Assembly: GCA_938038815.1 (NCBI GenBank)
Contig: CALHTF010000052.1
Span: 1 to 47,959 of the forward strand
Reading direction: 5' to 3'
Source: an uncultured Acidimicrobiales bacterium
GTDB taxonomy: Bacteria > Actinomycetota > Acidimicrobiia > Acidimicrobiales > SHLQ01
DNA length: 47,959 nt
The notes beneath the pieces are model-generated. The model was not told the origin of the DNA. It did no database searches and saw only the letters and a program-made list of their open reading frames with translations. Below are positions 1 to 7,718 of this stretch, in pieces; the first letter of the stretch is position 1; every line of letters starts with the position of its first letter. The translations under genes were made by a program, and so were the position numbers.

Positions 1-168
1 GCGGCTGAGCGCGGCGAACTGCTCGTCGCTGCCTTGGGGCAACAACTTGGTGAACGGTTCGTCATGGAACTCGACCTCGGGGTGCTGGTTGAGCATCGAC
101 AACAGATGCGTCTTGCCAGTACGACCCGCGGTCAGCATGACTACCTTGCGGTGTCCGCTGCAGTGCAC
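1..168 (-). CDS. Sulfotransferase-like protein, N-terminal part (cut by window edge)
   Basis: Only the first 56 codons are in the window. The translation shows an early nucleotide-binding loop, LTAGRTGKTHLLSML, followed by NQHPEVEFHDEPF. This matches the start of PAPS-dependent sulfotransferases, where a G-R-x-G-x-T loop binds the 5'-phosphosulfate and an H-P-x-V...E-P-F stretch follows. The usual Ser/Thr in the loop is a Lys here, so a general P-loop enzyme is not excluded. I chose the GTG two bases after the preceding methyltransferase stop; an ATG ten codons further in is possible. It probably belongs to a glycan-decorating operon with the methyltransferase and fucose synthase upstream. 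Confidence 0.6.
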   Translation of the reverse strand, partial: MHCSGHRKVVMLTAGRTGKTHLLSMLNQHPEVEFHDEPFTKLLPQGSDEQFAALSR

Positions 169-170
169 GG

Positions 171-962
171 TTATCCGACCGGCTTCTCGAAGACCATGAG
201 GGTGCGGAACATTCCGGTGTCCTTGAGCAGTGCGACTTCGATGTCGCGCACGTCGGTCACGTGGTTCACGCCGTGCTCAGCGAACATGTGCTTCATGGCC
301 GGCTTGCTGAGCGCCCAGTAGTTGAGCTGTCCGGGGTTCAACGTGTTGATGAAGCGGCAGTCGTTCTCGTCTTCGTCTGAGTGGTAGCCAATCGTCTCGA
401 GGAGCAAGGTGCCACCCGGCTTGAGCGAGGCGCATGCGTTGGCGATCGATCCCCACACATCGGGCAGGTGATACAGGGTTCCCAGGTGCAAGATGAGGTC
501 GTATTCGTTTTCCTTGCGGTAGGTGCCAGCATCGCCTTCGGCCAAGTTGATGCCGTCCTCAATCCCGATGAAGTCGAGCAGTTCTTGCACCTTCGGAATC
601 GACGGCGCGGAGTAGTCGATACCGTCGACTTCGCAGTTGAGGTACTTGCGGAAGAAGATCGAGTGGTACCCCTCGTTAAACCCGATGTCGAGGACCTTCT
701 TGCCTTCGAATTTGGTCAGGTCGACGTGCTGAGCAAACATGCGCAGCTTGCCGAGCGGCCGCGGGCTGTAGATGAAATCGTGACGCTTGAACTCGTCGGT
801 CCGCGTTCCGTTGGAGAATTCAAAAACCACCCGCCAAGGTTCCCGAGCCTTGCAGTACGCATCGGTCTCGGCTTTCGAAAGATCGGTCTCGATGTAGAGC
901 TCGTCGTTCGCCAGTAGCTCGGCCAATTGCTCTTGAGACCGGGCGGTCTGGTTTGCGCTCAT
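171..962 (-). CDS. Class I SAM-dependent methyltransferase
   Basis: The 263-residue product has a clear Rossmann methyltransferase core. Motif I is VLDIGFNEGYHSIFF, an acidic residue in VDGIDY ends the second strand, and LILHLGTLYHLPD is motif IV, followed by a helix and LKPGGTLLLET. The core resembles the CmoB/DUF1698 group, but the N-terminus is short and no tRNA-specific feature is visible. Its place between GDP-fucose synthase and a sulfotransferase suggests O-methylation of a surface sugar or lipid (inference). I started at the ATG giving MSANQTARS, preceded by an AAAGGAA ribosome site; a longer upstream frame runs into the gap after fcl and lacks similarity to the fold. Confidence 0.85.
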   Translation of the reverse strand: MSANQTARSQEQLAELLANDELYIETDLSKAETDAYCKAREPWRVVFEFSNGTRTDEFKRHDFIYSPRPLGKLRMFAQHVDLTKFEGKKVLDIGFNEGYHSIFFRKYLNCEVDGIDYSAPSIPKVQELLDFIGIEDGINLAEGDAGTYRKENEYDLILHLGTLYHLPDVWGSIANACASLKPGGTLLLETIGYHSDEDENDCRFINTLNPGQLNYWALSKPAMKHMFAEHGVNHVTDVRDIEVALLKDTGMFRTLMVFEKPVG

Positions 963-1012
963 TTGTGTTTCCTTTGGGAAAGTATTCGGGGGTGTGTTGG
1001 GGGGATTCGGGG

Positions 1013-1987
1013 CTAGAGCCCGCGAAGGGATCCGTCGGCGAGGTGATCCAAGAACCATTGGTAGGTCTGTTCAATGCCGTCGAGAAGGTTGATCTTGGGC
1101 TTCCAGCCCAGATCTTCGAGCTTGGTGGTGTCGAGAACTTTGCGCGGCGTGCCGTCGGGTTTGGTGTGGTCGAACACGAGCCGACCCCCGGGGTGCACAA
1201 CGTCGCGAATCGCCTCGGCGAGCGACCGGATCGAAAGGTCGACTCCGGTGCCGATGTTGATATGGCTCTCTTCGTTGTAGTTCTCCATCAAGAACAAGCA
1301 CGCGTCGGCGAGGTCGTCGACATGGAGAAACTCGCGCAGCGAAGATCCGGTTCCCCAGACTTCAACGTCGGTCGTGCCGTTGACCTTGGCCTCGTGGAAC
1401 TTGCGCATCAGGGCGGGGAGAACGTGGCTGGACTCGAGGTCGAAGTTGTCGTTGGGTCCGTAGAGGTTGGTGGGCATCGCCGAGATGAAGTTGCAGTCGT
1501 ACTGCTCGCGATAGAACTCGCACATTTTGATGCCGGCGATCTTGGCTATCGCGTAACCCTCGTTTGTCTTTTCGAGCGGTCCTTGAAGCAGCGCATCTTC
1601 AGAGATTGGTTGCGATGCATGGCGGGGGTAGATGCACGAACTACCCAGGTACAAGACCTTGCCAACGTCGGAGCGGTAGGCCGCATCGATGACGTTGGAG
1701 TGAATCATCAAGTTGTCGTACAGAAATTCGGCCGGGCGGGTCTGGTTGGCCCAGATGCCGCCGACGGTTCCGGCGACGAGGTAGATCTCGTCGGGACGTT
1801 GGGCTTGTATCCACTCATTGACGGCGGCCTGATTTCGCAGATCGAGCGACGCTTTGGGCGCGACCAAGATCTCGTTTCCGGTCTCGGCCTCGAGGTGGCG
1901 AACGATGGCGGAGCCAACCAAGCCTCGATGGCCGGCGACAAAGACGCGTTTCGCGCTAAGGGAGGTGGGTTGCCCGCTGGCAGACAT
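1013..1987 (-). CDS. fcl: GDP-L-fucose synthase
   Basis: This extended SDR epimerase/reductase (324 residues) converts GDP-4-keto-6-deoxymannose to GDP-L-fucose using NADPH. The N-terminus carries the nucleotide loop VAGHRGLVGSAIVRHLE. Then come the family stretches AGTVGGIWANQTRPA, LGSSCIYPR and the catalytic YAIAKIAG, which supplies Tyr and Lys. NLYGPNDNFD and SLREFLHVDDLA are typical of Fcl. Length is normal. The chosen ATG gives MSASGQPTSLS, a few codons after an in-frame upstream ATG. It leads a minus-strand group with a methyltransferase and a sulfotransferase, fitting synthesis and decoration of a deoxysugar-containing surface glycan. The GDP-mannose dehydratase partner is not in the window. 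Confidence 0.93.
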   Translation of the reverse strand: MSASGQPTSLSAKRVFVAGHRGLVGSAIVRHLEAETGNEILVAPKASLDLRNQAAVNEWIQAQRPDEIYLVAGTVGGIWANQTRPAEFLYDNLMIHSNVIDAAYRSDVGKVLYLGSSCIYPRHASQPISEDALLQGPLEKTNEGYAIAKIAGIKMCEFYREQYDCNFISAMPTNLYGPNDNFDLESSHVLPALMRKFHEAKVNGTTDVEVWGTGSSLREFLHVDDLADACLFLMENYNEESHINIGTGVDLSIRSLAEAIRDVVHPGGRLVFDHTKPDGTPRKVLDTTKLEDLGWKPKINLLDGIEQTYQWFLDHLADGSLRGL

Positions 1988-2289
1988 GAACCCCAGATGT
2001 ACCACAGACTGAGAGGCACTGAAACACTACGGAATCAACTAAGGCCGAATGACCTACGAAGGGGTTTTGACCTGCTGACCTGCGCCGCTGGGCCCCCGGC
2101 CAACGCCGTGCGGTTCGGTCGAGATTGCGGGTTGCTCGCCCTGGTCGACTCGGTTGCGGGCGGAATGAACCCAATCGACCAAGGCGGCACCCTGTGAGCG
2201 GCTCCAGTACGGGGGAGTCACGGCACCGCTCATTACGGTTATGTTACAACTATTGCGAACCGGTTACCGTTCAGGTGGTCGAATTTGTT
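1988..2289. other. Non-coding gap between fcl and the DivIVA-domain gene
   Basis: About 300 bases without a convincing gene. Short open frames exist on both strands but none shows family similarity or a good ribosome site. The part near 2240-2275 is richer in A and T than its surroundings and contains a TAACAT on the minus strand, so it may hold the promoter for fcl with a long leader. I see no tRNA or riboswitch fold. Confidence 0.4.
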
Positions 2290-3012
2290 TCAGCTGCCGG
2301 GTTCGATCGCACTGCCGACCGCCGATTTCACGGCGCTGGCCAGGGCATTTTCTTCCGGTTCGCCGCCGTCGACCACCAGAATATTTTCTCCTGATGGTCG
2401 ATGTTGCTCGTCGTCGTCGGCCGGCATCGCCGAGCCCAGGGTCAGCATCGCGCCCGGTTGAACCGACCGAATCTGTTGTTCGGCCGACGACCGAAGTGTT
2501 TCGATCTGACGGCGGAGCCGTTGGATCTCCTCGTGGCTGTCGGCCCGGATCTGTTCGGCCCGCTGGCGCTCTTCGGTTGCCGCTTCAAGCGCCTTCGACG
2601 CTTCGATATGAAGGCGTTCGGTCTCGGCTCGAAGCTCGAAGAGCCGACGTGCTTTCGCCGTTGCCTCAGCCTGGGACGTATCGCTCGGTTCGGCGGGCGC
2701 TAGTGCCGGGGCGGCCATCGCCAGGGCTGCTACCTCGCTTGCCTCGGCCGCCTCACGACGGGCTGCTTCGCGAATATCTTCGGCCTGCCGGTACGCCTCA
2801 GCCCGGATACTCCTCGCAGTTTCTCGGGCAGCCGCCACGATCGCGATGGTGTCCTCGTGGGTCGAATAGTCGGCCGGCGCGGTCGGTTGGTTGCGTTCGG
2901 TCCGCAGCGCGTGAGCCACCGAGTACAAGTACGACCTCACCTGGGTTTGATTGAACCCCCGCCGGGCGGTTTCGAACGTTTTTGTCTCAAGTTCTTCCGG
3001 TCGTAGCACCAT
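2290..3012 (-). CDS. DivIVA-domain coiled-coil protein
   Basis: The 240-residue product opens with LETKTFETARRGFNQTQV, the DivIVA signature in which an N-terminal segment binds curved membrane. A long Ala/Glu/Arg-rich coiled coil follows (roughly residues 55-190), with repeated EARREAAE-type heptads. The tail is acidic and of low complexity. Such proteins act in polar growth or septum placement in Actinomycetota as Wag31-like scaffolds or shorter paralogues. A longer reading frame extends 125 codons upstream but is not coiled coil and overlaps the divergent epimerase gene, so I start at the ATG giving MVLRPEELE. A TAGTGT hexamer lies 7 bases before it, suggesting a leaderless message. Confidence 0.85.
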   Translation of the reverse strand: MVLRPEELETKTFETARRGFNQTQVRSYLYSVAHALRTERNQPTAPADYSTHEDTIAIVAAARETARSIRAEAYRQAEDIREAARREAAEASEVAALAMAAPALAPAEPSDTSQAEATAKARRLFELRAETERLHIEASKALEAATEERQRAEQIRADSHEEIQRLRRQIETLRSSAEQQIRSVQPGAMLTLGSAMPADDDEQHRPSGENILVVDGGEPEENALASAVKSAVGSAIEPGS

Positions 3013-3019
3013 GGCCCGC

Positions 3020-3025
3020 ACACTA
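3020..3025 (-). promoter_or_regulatory. Candidate -10 box (leaderless) for the DivIVA-domain gene
   Basis: Reads TAGTGT on the minus strand, 7 bases before the ATG. No good -35 hexamer is visible. Confidence 0.5.
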
Positions 3026-3150
3026 CCTCCCGGCTTCTCGGTCCGTTGACCGTCCGAACTCCGATGCAAACCTGATGCGGTAACGACACTTTCGCATCCG
3101 AGTTCGCCGGCGGTAGCTTTGGGAGCAACCCTCTCTAGCTCGGAGTCCTG

Positions 3151-3552
3151 ATGCTGCTGACCGAAATCGACCACATCGCTATTGCTGTACACGACCTTGA
3201 AGCGGCCATTGCGTACTACGGCGAGGCATTCGGTGCCGAAGTAGCGCATCGCGAAGTGGTCGAACGCGACGGCGTTGAAGAGGCGCTCGTCAAGGTTGCC
3301 GACTCCTACATTCAGCTGACCACCGCGACCCGCGACGATTCGCCGATCGCCACCTTCCTCGCCAAGCGAGGCGAAGGTCTGCACCATGTTGGCTACCGGG
3401 TCGATAACTGCGCCGAGGCACTGGCATCACTGGTCGCCGCTGGTGGACGGGCGATCGACGAAGAGCCGCGACCCGGGTCACGCGGCACCACGGTTGCGTT
3501 TGTGCACCCAAAGGGCTCGTTCGGAACCCTGATCGAGTTGGTCCAGGAATAA
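3151..3552 (+). CDS. mce: Methylmalonyl-CoA epimerase (VOC fold)
   Basis: The 133-residue protein is a two-module vicinal-oxygen-chelate enzyme that interconverts (2R)- and (2S)-methylmalonyl-CoA in propionate and odd-chain fatty acid breakdown. The first module starts with EIDHIAIAVHDLEAAIAYY, and the second carries GEGLHHVGYRVDN. The C-terminal RGTTVAFVHPKGSFGTLIELVQE is typical of this epimerase. Metal ligands are expected at the His of IDHIAI, the Gln of SYIQL, the His of LHHVGY and the Glu of LIELV. A GGAG ribosome site lies 7 bases before the ATG. The acyl-CoA carboxylase genes near 21,700-23,450 may feed the same pathway. It diverges from the DivIVA-domain gene. Confidence 0.92.
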   Translation: MLLTEIDHIAIAVHDLEAAIAYYGEAFGAEVAHREVVERDGVEEALVKVADSYIQLTTATRDDSPIATFLAKRGEGLHHVGYRVDNCAEALASLVAAGGRAIDEEPRPGSRGTTVAFVHPKGSFGTLIELVQE

Positions 3553-3566
3553 TCCCAGGCTCGGTG

Positions 3567-4217
3567 CTACCGGGCCATCTTTTCCAGGATTGCGTGGTCG
3601 GCGATCGTGATTCGTCGACGCGCCAGGTTTAACGCACCGGCTTGTTCGGCCCGTTGCAGCGCCCGGTTTGCGGTGGGTCGAGTCGTGCCGGCCATCGCCG
3701 CCAGATCCTCCTGGGTGATCCGAATTTCGGACCGCTCGTCGCTCTTGAAGTACGGCTCGAGCGAGAGGATTCGACGCAGCACTCGCTTGTCGGCCGGTAG
3801 GTACCGAGCCTCTTGGAGCAAGAGCAGAAGGGTCTGCATCCGCTCGGCGATTGCGTTGTCGAGCGCCTGATCGACCGATGGATACTGCTTGCGAAGATCG
3901 ACAACATCTTCGGCGGCCAGGCTCATTAGTTCTGACGGTTCGAGAGCCACGATGGTGGCCGACCGGCGATCGTTTCCGTTGAGCAGAATAAGTTCGCCAA
4001 GCATGTCGCCCACACCGTGGATCGCGAGCGCCGACTCCTCACCTTCGACGGTCTGAACCCGGGCCAAGAGTCGGCCCTTTGCTACGAGGTACAGCCGGTC
4101 GCCCTGATCCCCTTCGTGAAAAACGATCTCCCGACGCCGAAAACGTCGCCGCACCATACGAGCGTGTACGGCCCGTCGATCTTCTTCTGGAAGCCCGCCA
4201 AGGAATCCCCAGTCCAT
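3567..4217 (-). CDS. Crp/Fnr-family transcriptional regulator
   Basis: The 216-residue protein has an N-terminal cyclic-nucleotide-binding beta roll (FHEGDQGDRLYLVAKGRLLA, then GVGDMLGELILLNGNDRRSATIVA). A long dimerisation helix and a C-terminal winged helix follow; ITQEDLAAMAGTTRPTANRAL is the recognition helix-turn-helix. The GEL...RSA phosphate-binding cassette is close to the Crp pattern, so a cyclic nucleotide or similar ligand is plausible. There is no cysteine cluster, so this is not an FNR oxygen sensor. I start at the ATG giving MDWGFLGG with a GGAAAGAG ribosome site, rather than an in-frame ATG 14 codons upstream. It converges on the epimerase gene; its targets cannot be read from the sequence. 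Confidence 0.88.
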   Translation of the reverse strand: MDWGFLGGLPEEDRRAVHARMVRRRFRRREIVFHEGDQGDRLYLVAKGRLLARVQTVEGEESALAIHGVGDMLGELILLNGNDRRSATIVALEPSELMSLAAEDVVDLRKQYPSVDQALDNAIAERMQTLLLLLQEARYLPADKRVLRRILSLEPYFKSDERSEIRITQEDLAAMAGTTRPTANRALQRAEQAGALNLARRRITIADHAILEKMAR

Positions 4218-4369
4218 ATTTTTCTCTTTCCCAGCCAATAAGTGTTGTGTTGGTTGCAAAAGCCCGCCTGGCCAACCGCCAACGCGGCCAGTCTAATCAG
4301 TCCGCGACATCTACCAAAAGACGACATCTCCGAAGGAAACTTCAGGAACCCACCCTGAACTGGGACTAC

Positions 4370-4762
4370 CTACTCAGAGTCGGTCGAATTTGCTGCTTCG
4401 TGGATAACCGTCTCACAGGCCATAATGAGCGGCGCGACGTTTGGATAGCCGGCGTATGGCGCCAAGCTGATCAGCGTTTCGCGTAGCTCGTCGGGGCTGA
4501 GTTCGTCTCGTTCCAGTGCAGCTGCTGCCTGAATCTTCCACACGTCGGTCTGGCCCTGGGCGGCAATGACCCCCATGATCATCAGGCGGCGATCGCGAAT
4601 CGAAAGCACATCGCGATCCCATACCTCGGCGAACAGGCTCTTCATCATGACGTCGTTGAATGCCATCGTGCCTTCTGGCATCGCCGTGACCTTGCCGGCG
4701 TAGACCTCGTTGATCTTGCGGGTGCCTCGTTCGTAGGCGGTTTCGGTTGGTTCGCTGGTCAC
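4370..4762 (-). CDS. Carboxymuconolactone-decarboxylase-family protein
   Basis: The 130-residue all-helical protein resembles the gamma-carboxymuconolactone decarboxylase group. Visible family stretches are VWDRDVLSIRDRRLMIMGVIAAQ and LISLAPYAGYPNVAPLIMAC. The CxxC redox pair of AhpD-like relatives is absent, pointing to the lactone or aromatic-pathway branch rather than peroxide defence. Its GTG start overlaps the stop of the dehydrogenase upstream by four bases (GTGA), indicating translational coupling in a P450-dehydrogenase-decarboxylase operon. A much longer frame continues upstream out of frame with the dehydrogenase; I reject it as antisense to nothing and unlike the family. Substrate unknown. 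Confidence 0.82.
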   Translation of the reverse strand: MTSEPTETAYERGTRKINEVYAGKVTAMPEGTMAFNDVMMKSLFAEVWDRDVLSIRDRRLMIMGVIAAQGQTDVWKIQAAAALERDELSPDELRETLISLAPYAGYPNVAPLIMACETVIHEAANSTDSE

Positions 4763-5613
4763 GATGGGTCCTCCACGTTGTAGACCGATGGCATTGCGTC
4801 GTGCACGGCGTGCAGAAACGGATTGAGCATGGGACGGGTCTCGCCCAAGCCAAGGGCGAGGGAGAGATCCTTTTGGCTGATCCCGACCTGGGTTTCGAGC
4901 ATGGTGCGGAAATCGCCGGTGACGTGCTCGGCCGGGATGCCCAACAGGCCGCTGAACTGTTCGGTGAGGGTTCCGAGTTGGCCCATGTCGCGCCATGCGT
5001 CGAGCAGGGTTTTGGGGTCGCCGCCCGCCGAGACCATCAGGTCATGGCTAGTGGTGGCTGCGGCGAACTGTGCGTAGGTCATGACGTTGATGGCGATCTT
5101 GAGTGCCGCCCCCGACCCCACCGGGCCGGCGTCGATGATCCGGCTGGCGTAGATAGCGAGCAGGTCGGTGACCTTGGGTGGCATGTCGGGCACCCCGCCA
5201 GCGAGTACCAATTGGGTGCCGGCTCGAGCGTTGGTGTCACCACCAGCGACGCACGCGTCGAACAGTGGCACACCCCACGCAGCGGCGGTGGTCTGGGCGT
5301 CGCGCATCGTGTCGGGGTGAACGGTCGAGTGAATGACGATCGCCAGATCGGCGTGAGCGCCCTCGGCGATCCCGTCAGGGCCCGACATGACCGCGTCGAT
5401 ATGGTTGGCGGCCGGCACACAAATGCTGACCACCTCGGCGTTGTTTGCAACCTCGGCCGGACTGGCGGCGGCCACTGCGCCGAGACCTACAGCTTTGTCG
5501 ACCGCTGCCTGGTCGAGATCGAACACGGTGACCGAGTCGTCGGTGTTACGGATCAGGTTCTCGGCCATGGCCGAGCCCATCATCCCGAGGCCGATGTAGC
5601 CGTAGCGAGTCAT
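4759..5613 (-). CDS. NAD(P)-dependent 3-hydroxyisobutyrate-dehydrogenase-family oxidoreductase
   Basis: The 284-residue protein begins with the Rossmann loop YIGLGMMGSAMAENLI. It continues with VFDLDQ, whose Asp favours NAD, and has the substrate loop VAGGDTNARAGT in place of the usual GGxxGAxxGT. GPVGSGAALKIAINVM carries the catalytic Lys and substrate-binding Asn of the beta-hydroxyacid dehydrogenase family. Members oxidise 3-hydroxyisobutyrate or reduce tartronate semialdehyde, but the altered loop argues for another beta-hydroxyacid. The ATG overlaps the P450 stop by four bases, and its own stop overlaps the next gene by four, so all three are probably made from one message. Confidence 0.87.
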   Translation of the reverse strand: MTRYGYIGLGMMGSAMAENLIRNTDDSVTVFDLDQAAVDKAVGLGAVAAASPAEVANNAEVVSICVPAANHIDAVMSGPDGIAEGAHADLAIVIHSTVHPDTMRDAQTTAAAWGVPLFDACVAGGDTNARAGTQLVLAGGVPDMPPKVTDLLAIYASRIIDAGPVGSGAALKIAINVMTYAQFAAATTSHDLMVSAGGDPKTLLDAWRDMGQLGTLTEQFSGLLGIPAEHVTGDFRTMLETQVGISQKDLSLALGLGETRPMLNPFLHAVHDAMPSVYNVEDPS

Positions 5614-6833
5614 GAGGTGGCCTCCTTTGGCCCGGGAGTGAAGGCGATCGGCAGACTGGTCCAGCCGGTTACGTTCCCGCTGTGGAATCGCTGCTTGGCC
5701 TGGTGATCGACGGTGTAGTCGGGCATCCGGCGGTGGATTTCCTCAATGGCCACCTTGCCCTCCATGCGGGCCAGCGCCGCCCCGAGGCAGAAGTGGGCGC
5801 CGTACCCAAAGCCGAGGTGACGATCGGGCCGGCGGTCGATATCGAACTGTTCAGCGGTCGGGCCAAACTCGCGCTCGTCGTGGTTGGCGGCACCGATGTG
5901 CAGTAGCACCGAGTCGCCCTCGTGCATCTGCTGTCCGTGCATCTCGATGTCGCGGGTAAGCGTGCGGTGCATGTACTGGGTGGAGTTGTGAAACCGCAGT
6001 ACTTCCTCGATCGCATGCGGAGCGAGTGAGAGGTCGGCGACCAACCGGTCTCGTTGGTCGGTGTGATGCGACAAGAGTTCGATCGTGTTGGCCACCATCT
6101 TGGTGGTGGTTTCGTGACCGGCAATGACAAACAGCACACAGAACCCGAGCAGTTCAGATTCGGTGAGTGCCCGGCCGTCGACTTCGAGTTCGAGTAGGTC
6201 CGAGATCAGCCCGCGTCCGTCGCCGGGGGAGCGGGTGAGGAGGTCGTTGGTGAAGTAGGCCAGCAACTCGAACATTCCCTCGGCCGCCTCGTGGGGAATC
6301 TCCATCGAGCCATCGTTGCGGATCAGGATCTTGTCGGCCGAGGTGCGAAGTTCGGTCCGGTCGCCGACCGGGATTCCAAGGATTTCGGAGATGACATCCA
6401 TCGGGAACGGCCCGGTGATGTCGGCCACCAGGTCACCCTCTCCGGCCTCGATGACCGTGTCGATGTAGCCGTTGACGATGGCGCGAATACTCGACTCCAT
6501 GTCGTTGACCTTGCGGCCGGTAAAGACCCGCGAGACCAGCTTTCGAAACAGTGTGTGGTCGGGCGGGTCGAGTTCGATCATCTGAGAGAACTCGTCCATC
6601 TGTCGGTTGACCGGACGACGGTTCTCGAGCGCAACACCGCCAGCCGACGAGAAGGTGTCGAAGTCGCGAAACGCTTCGAGGACATCGTCGAAGCGACTTA
6701 GGGCCCAGAACTTCAGCTCGGGGTTCCAGTAGGCGGGGGCTTCGTCGCGCATGCGTCGGTACGTGGCGTACGGGTCGTCGTGGGTGGCGAAGGCGTAGGG
6801 GTTGTAGTGCAGTTCGTCGGATACGGCAGCCAT
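5610..6833 (-). CDS. Cytochrome P450
   Basis: A full-length soluble bacterial P450 (407 residues) that would insert one oxygen atom into a hydrophobic substrate. The I-helix oxygen-activation motif AGHETT is at residues 238-243, ExxR at 277-280, and the heme loop GFGYGAHFCLG ends with the ligand Cys349. Redox partners (ferredoxin and reductase) are not encoded next to it. It heads the minus-strand operon with a dehydrogenase and a decarboxylase-like protein and diverges from an SDR-ALDH-SDR operon. A TAGGGT hexamer 6 bases before the ATG suggests leaderless transcription. Similar clusters oxidise terpenoid, steroid or alkyl compounds, but nothing here fixes the substrate. Confidence 0.95.
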   Translation of the reverse strand: MAAVSDELHYNPYAFATHDDPYATYRRMRDEAPAYWNPELKFWALSRFDDVLEAFRDFDTFSSAGGVALENRRPVNRQMDEFSQMIELDPPDHTLFRKLVSRVFTGRKVNDMESSIRAIVNGYIDTVIEAGEGDLVADITGPFPMDVISEILGIPVGDRTELRTSADKILIRNDGSMEIPHEAAEGMFELLAYFTNDLLTRSPGDGRGLISDLLELEVDGRALTESELLGFCVLFVIAGHETTTKMVANTIELLSHHTDQRDRLVADLSLAPHAIEEVLRFHNSTQYMHRTLTRDIEMHGQQMHEGDSVLLHIGAANHDEREFGPTAEQFDIDRRPDRHLGFGYGAHFCLGAALARMEGKVAIEEIHRRMPDYTVDHQAKQRFHSGNVTGWTSLPIAFTPGPKEATS

Positions 6834-6839
6834 GACCCG

Positions 6840-6845
6840 ACCCTA
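6840..6845 (-). promoter_or_regulatory. Candidate -10 box (leaderless) for the P450 operon
   Basis: Reads TAGGGT on the minus strand with 6 bases between it and the ATG. Confidence 0.5.
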
Positions 6846-6849
6846 ATCA

Positions 6850-6889
6850 ACGGGGCCCGAGCCTCCCATTCTGCTCAGCTCGGCCCCGT
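6850..6889. repeat. Inverted repeat in the P450/SDR divergent promoter region
   Basis: The left arm ACGGGGCCCGAGC pairs with the right arm GCTCGGCCCCGT with a single bulged base, separated by 15 bases. It sits directly upstream of the P450 -10 candidate and about 70 bases before the SDR start. It could be an operator shared by both operons. No regulator gene is adjacent. Confidence 0.45.
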
Positions 6890-6957
6890 GGATTTGGGCT
6901 GATACGGCACTTGGCAGCAGGCTGGACGCAACAGTTGGAAAAGCCAGGGGGAAGACA

Positions 6958-7707
6958 ATGGCGAACCGATTTACCGATCGGGTTGCGGTGGTAACCGGAG
7001 CAGGCGGCGGCATTGGTGAGGCGTATGCCCGCGCCCTTCATAACGAAGGTGCCCGAGTCGTGATCGCCGAACTCAACGAAGAAGCCGGCCGGGCAGTAGC
7101 CGACGACTTGGGCGACCGAGCGTTGTTTGTACGCACCGATGTCGGCGACCCGGAAAGCACCGACGCTATGGCGGCGGCGACGATGGACGCCTTTGGCCAG
7201 ATCGATCACCTCGTCAACAACGCAGCGATCTTTGGCGACATGGAACTCGCCGGGCTCACCAACGTCGACTACGAGTACCTCAACCGGTTTATGAACGTGA
7301 ACCTCATGGGCGCACTGCATTGCACCCGGTCGGTCATGCGCCCCATGGGCAAAGACGGCGGTGGGTCGATCGTGAACCAGTCATCGACCGCGGCATGGAT
7401 GGGGATCTCGGGATTCTACGGATTGGCAAAAGCGGGTCTTAACTTTCTCACCACGTCGTTGGCCCACGAACTTGCCCATCGCAACATTCGAATCAACGCC
7501 ATCGCACCTGGGCCGACCGATACGGCAGCGATGAACAAGCAAGTACCCGAAGCGTTTCACGAGCCGCTCATTGGCAGCTTGGCGATCAAACGGCTCGGCA
7601 CACCGGCCGACCACGTTGGCCCGGTGCTGTTCTTGTTGAGCGACGAGGCCCAATGGATGACCGGCCACATCATGGCGGTCGACGGCGGCCAAATTACGCG
7701 GATATAG
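6958..7707 (+). CDS. Short-chain dehydrogenase/reductase
   Basis: A classical 249-residue SDR. The cofactor loop TGAGGGIG is at residues 13-20. LVNNAA is the NNAG-type motif, the catalytic Ser lies in SIVNQSSTAAW, and YGLAK gives Tyr and Lys. IAPGPTDTAAM and VDGGQITRI complete the fold. It likely oxidises an alcohol to a ketone or aldehyde, the step following P450 hydroxylation. An AGGGGGAAG ribosome site precedes the ATG. The aldehyde dehydrogenase begins 11 bases after its stop, so the two are probably co-transcribed and opposite to the P450 operon. Confidence 0.92.
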   Translation: MANRFTDRVAVVTGAGGGIGEAYARALHNEGARVVIAELNEEAGRAVADDLGDRALFVRTDVGDPESTDAMAAATMDAFGQIDHLVNNAAIFGDMELAGLTNVDYEYLNRFMNVNLMGALHCTRSVMRPMGKDGGGSIVNQSSTAAWMGISGFYGLAKAGLNFLTTSLAHELAHRNIRINAIAPGPTDTAAMNKQVPEAFHEPLIGSLAIKRLGTPADHVGPVLFLLSDEAQWMTGHIMAVDGGQITRI

Positions 7708-7718
7708 AGGCGAGCAGC

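Noticed and set aside
953..2197. 414-codon plus-strand frame opposite fcl
   Set aside because: Antisense shadow of the methyltransferase upstream region and fcl.
3013..3387. N-terminal extension of the DivIVA-domain protein
   Set aside because: It lacks coiled-coil character, overlaps the divergent epimerase gene and precedes an ideal start with a -10 hexamer.
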